Source: DAOTVS01 sp034436375
Lineage (GTDB): Bacteria; Chloroflexota; Anaerolineae; SpSt-313
Assembly: GCA_034436375.1 (NCBI GenBank)
Contig: DAOTVS010000042.1
Coordinates: forward strand, 1-25,661
DNA length: 25,661 bases
Direction of reading: 5' to 3'
The notes below the pieces were generated by a model. That model was not told the DNA's origin and searched no databases. It worked only from the letters and a program-made list of their open reading frames with translations. Below, one piece after another: positions 22,598 through 25,661 of the stretch (positions are counted from its first letter, which is position 1; each line of letters starts with the position of its first letter). Made by a program: the position numbers and the translations under genes.

Positions 22598-22772
22598 CGT
22601 AATGCGTGAGGCCGCCATGGGCCGTAATAAGCAAAGCAATACGTCAGGCCGCCATTCCGGCATGCTCGATGCTTCGTGCCAGTCTCACCAGAGCAAACAG
22701 CATGAAGAGCGATGCCTTCTCCGCAATGGCGGCCTGACTCATTCCGGTTTACTTATGATGTCACGCATTGCG
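22598..22772. repeat. Palindromic repeat element B (related to element A)
   Basis: Terminal arms 22598-22609 and 22761-22772 match as inverted repeats at 11 of 12 bases. A second, inner pair is exact over 14 bp (22643-22656 with 22725-22738, GTCAGGCCGCCATT), and GGCCGCCAT occurs once more at 22610. The right end encodes the last residues (ERNA, stop) of the polyprenyl synthetase on the minus strand. Related to element A in inverted orientation. Confidence 0.65.
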
Positions 22773-23786
22773 TTCCACCAGCTTCAGCGCCAGCTCTCGC
22801 AGGGCTTCTCGCTCCGGCGAAGGTGGGGCAGCTTCGGTAAGAGCGGCCAGGGCGCGGTCGGTGTGTTCCACGGCGAGGGCATTCGCCCTCTCGCGAGCCC
22901 CCATCTCATCGATCAGCGCCAGCACCCGGGCGACATCCCCTTCACTCAGCTGCGGCTGGGCCATGAGGCTCGCCAGACGCCCGTCACCGCGCTCGGCTGA
23001 AACCTCCAGCGCATAAAGCAGCGGGAAGGCCTTCTTGTGGCTGCGAATGTCATCGGCGGCTGGCTTGCCCGTCACCGCCGGGTCACCCCAGGCCCCGAGG
23101 ATATCATCCACGATCTGGAAGGCCAGGCCCAACTCATTGCCGAATCGCCGGAACGCCGCCTGCGAGGCCGCCGAGGCCCCGCCCACCAACGCCCCGGTCG
23201 CCGTCGCGCAGGCCAACAGGGCAGCCGTCTTGCCCTCAATCATCCGCATATAGGCCGCCAACGGCACCTGAGCCTGCTGCTCGAAAGCCATATCCAGGTA
23301 TTGCCCCTCGCACAGGCGCAGGCAAGCCTGCTCCACCTGCTCGATGGCGGCCGCTACCACATCGGGCGAAGCGCCCGTCTGCCTCAGTTGGAGCACGGCC
23401 AGGCGCGCCAGGATAAACATCGAATCGCCCGCGTTCACGGCCTGCGGCGCCCCCCACAGCGCCCACACGGTGGGCCGATGCCGGCGCGTACGGCTGCCAT
23501 CCTCGATATCGTCGTGGATGAGCGAGAAATTGTGGATCAATTCCACCCCGGCCGCCACCGGCACGGCGCGCTGCCACTCACCGCCCGCCGCCTGGCAGGC
23601 CAAGAGGCAGAGCAGCGGGCGAACGCGCTTGCCGCTGGCAGCTTGCACAGGGCGCAGGGCCTCATCAGCCCAGCCGAGATGATAGCGCAGCATGCCGTAG
23701 AGCGGCTCCAATTCGGGCCGTGGCGCCAGCAACAGGTCTCGTATCGTCGCCTCGACGGCCTCGATATAAGTTGTGGGTGTGCTCAT
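22761..23786 (-). CDS. Polyprenyl (geranylgeranyl-type) diphosphate synthase
   Basis: This 341-residue trans-prenyltransferase elongates allylic diphosphates with IPP. The first aspartate-rich motif is SLIHDDIEDGSRTRR (D92, D93, D96) and the second is FQIVDDILGAWGDP (D227, D228). The last Asp of the second motif is Gly, a variant common in Actinobacteria-type synthases. The GKRVRPLL segment binds IPP. Residues just before the first motif (LIHNFSL) lack large aromatic blocks close to it, so a C20 or longer product is plausible, but chain length cannot be fixed. Its ATG overlaps the stop of the IPP isomerase gene by 4 bp, so the two are coupled. Its final codons lie within repeat element B. Confidence 0.93.
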   Translation of the reverse strand: MSTPTTYIEAVEATIRDLLLAPRPELEPLYGMLRYHLGWADEALRPVQAASGKRVRPLLCLLACQAAGGEWQRAVPVAAGVELIHNFSLIHDDIEDGSRTRRHRPTVWALWGAPQAVNAGDSMFILARLAVLQLRQTGASPDVVAAAIEQVEQACLRLCEGQYLDMAFEQQAQVPLAAYMRMIEGKTAALLACATATGALVGGASAASQAAFRRFGNELGLAFQIVDDILGAWGDPAVTGKPAADDIRSHKKAFPLLYALEVSAERGDGRLASLMAQPQLSEGDVARVLALIDEMGARERANALAVEHTDRALAALTEAAPPSPEREALRELALKLVERNA

Positions 23787-24832
23787 GGCTCCCCTTTCTC
23801 ACCGCCCGCGGCCAGAATCCGTACCCGCTGCAGGTCGGCCACAGTGCGTGAGCCGGTAGCAAAAGCGGCGAGCCTCAGTTCGGCCAGGAATTGCTGCAAA
23901 TAATCGAGCACCGCCTCAGCCGACACAGTCGCCGGTCGCAGCAGAGGCAGCGCCATACCCACCAGATCGGCGCCCAGCGCAATCGCCTTGGCCGCCTGCA
24001 ACCCATTGCGGATACCGCCAGAGCCGATCAGGGGGGCGCCCGTCGGCGCCACAGCCCGTGCCTCACGGATCGCCTCGGCTGTGGGCAACCCCCAGCAATC
24101 GAAAACGTGCGCCAGGCGCCGTGCCTCAGCCGCCGTCGTGCGGAAAGCTTCTACACGCGCCCACGAAGTACCACCGGCGCCAGCTACATCGACAGCGCTC
24201 ACGCCCACAGCAAAGAGCGCCCTCACGATGTCAGGCGCCAACCCCCAGCCGACCTCCTTGACCACGACCGGTGCCCCCAGCCCCCGGCAAATCCTCTCGA
24301 TCTTGGGCAGCAGGCTGCGAAAATCACGGTTCCCCTCGCCCTGCAGGTACTCTTGCAGCGGGTTGAGGTGCAACACCAGAGCATCAGCGCCGATCATCTC
24401 CACCGCCCGCCGGCATTCATCCAGCCCATAGCCATAGTTGAGCTGCACCGCCCCCAGGTTCGCCAACAGCACAATATGCGGGGCCACAGCACGCACCTGA
24501 TAGGTTGACGCCAGCTGGGGGTCCTCAATCGCAGCCCTCTGCGAGCCGACCCCCATCGCCACACCCAATATCTCTGCGGCTTCGGCCAGGCGGCGATTGA
24601 TCTCACCCGCCTGCGCCGTGCCGCCCGTCATCGGCGAAATCAGAAAAGGCGCCCGCAAATGGCGGCCCAGGAAATTGGTCCCCAGGTCGATATCCGTTGG
24701 GGCCAGGTCGGGCAGGGCCACATGTTCCAGACGGTAACACTCAAAACCTGCCGTCACACTCCGGCTCTCGACCTCTTCATGCAGGCAGATCTGCAGATGA
24801 TCCGTCTTGCGCTGCTCAGCAATCACACTCAC
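23783..24832 (-). CDS. fni: Type 2 isopentenyl-diphosphate delta-isomerase (FMN-dependent)
   Basis: This 349-residue TIM-barrel enzyme interconverts IPP and DMAPP using reduced FMN. Family features are RKTDHLQICL at the N-terminus, APFLISPMTGGT, GVGSQRAAIEDP, LHLNPLQE with the catalytic Gln160 and Mg-binding Glu161, VVKEVGWGL, AGAGGTSWARVE, and the FMN phosphate loops IGSGGIRNG and GADLVGMALP. Start is a GTG at 24832 with GGGAG about 5 bp before it; a second GTG two codons later is possible. It heads a two-gene operon with the polyprenyl synthase, behind a near-consensus promoter. DMAPP from this enzyme would prime the downstream synthase. Confidence 0.95.
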   Translation of the reverse strand: MSVIAEQRKTDHLQICLHEEVESRSVTAGFECYRLEHVALPDLAPTDIDLGTNFLGRHLRAPFLISPMTGGTAQAGEINRRLAEAAEILGVAMGVGSQRAAIEDPQLASTYQVRAVAPHIVLLANLGAVQLNYGYGLDECRRAVEMIGADALVLHLNPLQEYLQGEGNRDFRSLLPKIERICRGLGAPVVVKEVGWGLAPDIVRALFAVGVSAVDVAGAGGTSWARVEAFRTTAAEARRLAHVFDCWGLPTAEAIREARAVAPTGAPLIGSGGIRNGLQAAKAIALGADLVGMALPLLRPATVSAEAVLDYLQQFLAELRLAAFATGSRTVADLQRVRILAAGGEKGEP

Positions 24833-24857
24833 CCACTCCCGTCTTCTTTAGAGGCTC

Positions 24858-24886
24858 ATGATACCGTGCGGCCCCTGTGCTGTCAA
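24858..24886 (-). promoter_or_regulatory. Sigma70-type promoter of the isoprenoid operon
   Basis: On the minus strand TTGACA (24886-24881) and TATCAT (24863-24858) are 17 bp apart, matching 11 of 12 consensus bases, about 25 bp before the GTG start. Confidence 0.85.
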
Positions 24887-24913
24887 ACCCTCCTGCACGC
24901 GCGCAGGCGCCCA

Positions 24914-24982
24914 GGTGGCTGGTTGTATTGGGAGGGCAAGGCACTCCTCGGGAGCCTCGACTTCCCAATGCAACCAGCCACC
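24914..24982. repeat. Long inverted repeat in the divergent intergenic region
   Basis: Arms 24914-24933 and 24963-24982 match at 19 of 20 bases; the one mismatch would be a G-U pair in RNA. The 29-base centre holds a further CTCC/GGAG stem. It lies between the isoprenoid promoter (leftward) and the ACP promoter (rightward), about 28 and 82 bp away, so it is in neither predicted transcript. The rest of the 355-bp gap holds only the two promoters and the ACP leader. Confidence 0.6.
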
Positions 24983-25064
24983 GTAACCCGGCAAGGTGTG
25001 CGGGGTTTTACGAAACGGCAACACTGGCGCAGCTGGCCAAATCCGAAGCGGCCATAGGCAAGGG

Positions 25065-25093
25065 TTGACGCTCGCAGAACCCGCGAGTATAAT
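25065..25093 (+). promoter_or_regulatory. Sigma70-type promoter of the acyl carrier protein gene
   Basis: TTGACG (25065-25070) and perfect TATAAT (25088-25093) are 17 bp apart, matching 11 of 12 consensus bases. The leader to the GTG at 25188 is about 88 bases, with TGGAGGTG as ribosome site. Confidence 0.85.
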
Positions 25094-25187
25094 GCGGCAC
25101 GAGTGGGGCCAGCAGCCAGTCATCCCGGTGGCCGGTTCCCGTCGCAAGCACGGCCCGGCGGATTTTACTTTTGCATGGAGGTGCACG

Positions 25188-25424
25188 GTGGACGTCTATG
25201 AGCGGGTAAAACGCATCATCGTTGATCAGCTGGGCGTGGATGAGGCCAAGGTCACTCCAGAAGCCCGTTTCCGGCAGGATCTCGAAGCCGACTCTCTCGA
25301 CCTTGTCGAACTGATCATGGCCTTCGAAGAGGAATTCGGGGGCGAGATCTCCGATGAGGACGCGCAGAAGATCACCTCGGTAGGCGAAGCGGTCAATTAC
25401 CTGCAGAGCCATATGAAGGAATAA
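25188..25424 (+). CDS. acpP: Acyl carrier protein, AcpP-like
   Basis: This 78-residue ACP has the classical AcpP layout: YERVKRIIVDQLGVDEAKV, then the attachment site Ser36 in DLEADSLDLVELIMAFEEEF, then a third helix and NYLQSHMKE. Size, acidity and motif all fit the carrier of primary fatty-acid synthesis. The start is a GTG at 25188, 4 bp after GGAGGTG; a longer open frame upstream crosses the promoter and is rejected. It has its own strong promoter, as expected for an abundant protein. No other fatty-acid-synthesis gene is adjacent; the next gene is a DegV-family fatty-acid-binding protein. Confidence 0.95.
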   Translation: MDVYERVKRIIVDQLGVDEAKVTPEARFRQDLEADSLDLVELIMAFEEEFGGEISDEDAQKITSVGEAVNYLQSHMKE

Positions 25425-25453
25425 GGCATTCCTACAGGTCTGATCACACTCAT

Positions 25454-25487
25454 GCGGGGATGCCCGAGCGGTCGCTGGCATCCCCGC
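25454..25487 (+). terminator. Hairpin between ACP and DegV-family genes
   Basis: A perfect 11-bp stem (25454-25464 with 25477-25487, GCGGGGATGCC) encloses a 12-base loop, 29 bp after the ACP stop. There is no T-run after it, so it may be a weak terminator or an mRNA stabiliser that lets the ACP message outnumber that of the next gene. Confidence 0.5.
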
Positions 25488-25503
25488 GTATTGTGAGGCG
25501 AAG

Positions 25504-25661
25504 ATGCTGCCCACGGTCAGAGTTGTCACCGATAGCTGTGCCTCCATACCTGATGCGCTCCTGGCGGAACAGCACATCATCATGGTGCCGTATTATGTCC
25601 ATATCGGCGCCAAGTCCTATCGTGACCTCATCGATATGCCGCGGGATGCGTTCTACGAGTA
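25504..25661 (+). CDS. DegV-family fatty-acid-binding protein, cut by the window end
   Basis: Only the first 52 or so residues are present. They match the start of the DegV/FakB family: VRVVTDSCASIPDALLAEQ, then IIMVPYYVHIGAKSYRD and a following FYE. The TDS motif near residue 10 is the family's lipid-carboxylate-binding Ser/Thr region. FakB-type members bind a fatty acid and present it to the kinase FakA for phosphorylation and later use in phospholipid synthesis. The ATG follows GAGG (25495-25498) at 5 bp. It follows the ACP gene by 79 bp, which fits lipid metabolism. The rest lies outside the window. Confidence 0.88.
   Translation, partial: MLPTVRVVTDSCASIPDALLAEQHIIMVPYYVHIGAKSYRDLIDMPRDAFYE

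Noticed and set aside
25454..25487. Possible tRNA-like or small RNA structure after the ACP gene
   Set aside because: Only one stem forms; there is no cloverleaf, anticodon arm or T-arm sequence.

Overview
The window looks like a piece of a GC-rich bacterial chromosome, most likely Chloroflexota (Anaerolineae-like). This is inferred from the mix of a type 2 (FMN) IPP isomerase, a secreted lamin-tail protein with a Thr/Ala/Pro-rich tail, an FkbH/ACP cassette next to Wzc-type polysaccharide genes, and a TM1367-like cyclophilin-fold protein. There is no rRNA, tRNA, CRISPR array, transposase or phage gene. Several sigma70-type promoters with exact 17-bp spacers can be read directly, and gene ends are marked by long, nearly perfect GC-rich hairpins.

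Left part (1-7231, + strand): one long operon-like series. It holds the C-terminal part of a KAS III-like enzyme, a MaoC-type hydratase, a three-domain FkbH-like protein and a stand-alone acyl carrier protein. The last three are joined by ATGA stop/start overlaps. They are followed by a membrane CapD/PglF-like nucleotide-sugar dehydratase and a one-polypeptide Wzc-type chain-length/tyrosine kinase. The first four look like a cassette that makes and uses an ACP-bound three-carbon (glyceryl-type) unit; the last two belong to surface polysaccharide assembly. A 30-bp perfect palindrome closes the operon.

Middle part (7329-16276): on the minus strand, a zinc alcohol dehydrogenase with a LigB/MEMO-family protein; a lamin-tail secreted protein with a GT4-type glycosyltransferase; and a three-gene group of TyrA-like dehydrogenase, HD-domain protein and site-2-type protease. 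Diverging from the protease, on the plus strand, are an OmpR-type response regulator and a soluble REC-GAF-histidine kinase protein, ended by a 17-bp-stem terminator.

Right part (16277-25661): a divergent transketolase-like ThDP enzyme behind a structured, repeat-rich upstream region; a cyclophilin-like protein facing it across a 30-bp perfect inverted repeat; trpD and a CPBP membrane protease; a diacylglycerol-kinase-family lipid kinase flanked by two related palindromic repeat elements; a two-gene isoprenoid operon (IDI-2 and polyprenyl synthetase); and a primary-type ACP followed by a DegV-family fatty-acid-binding protein cut by the window end.

The most interesting items are the KAS III/MaoC/FkbH/ACP cassette in a polysaccharide locus, the ThDP enzyme with a GEG instead of GDG motif, the paired repeats that supply the last codons of neighbouring genes, and the competing inverted repeats upstream of the ThDP enzyme gene.
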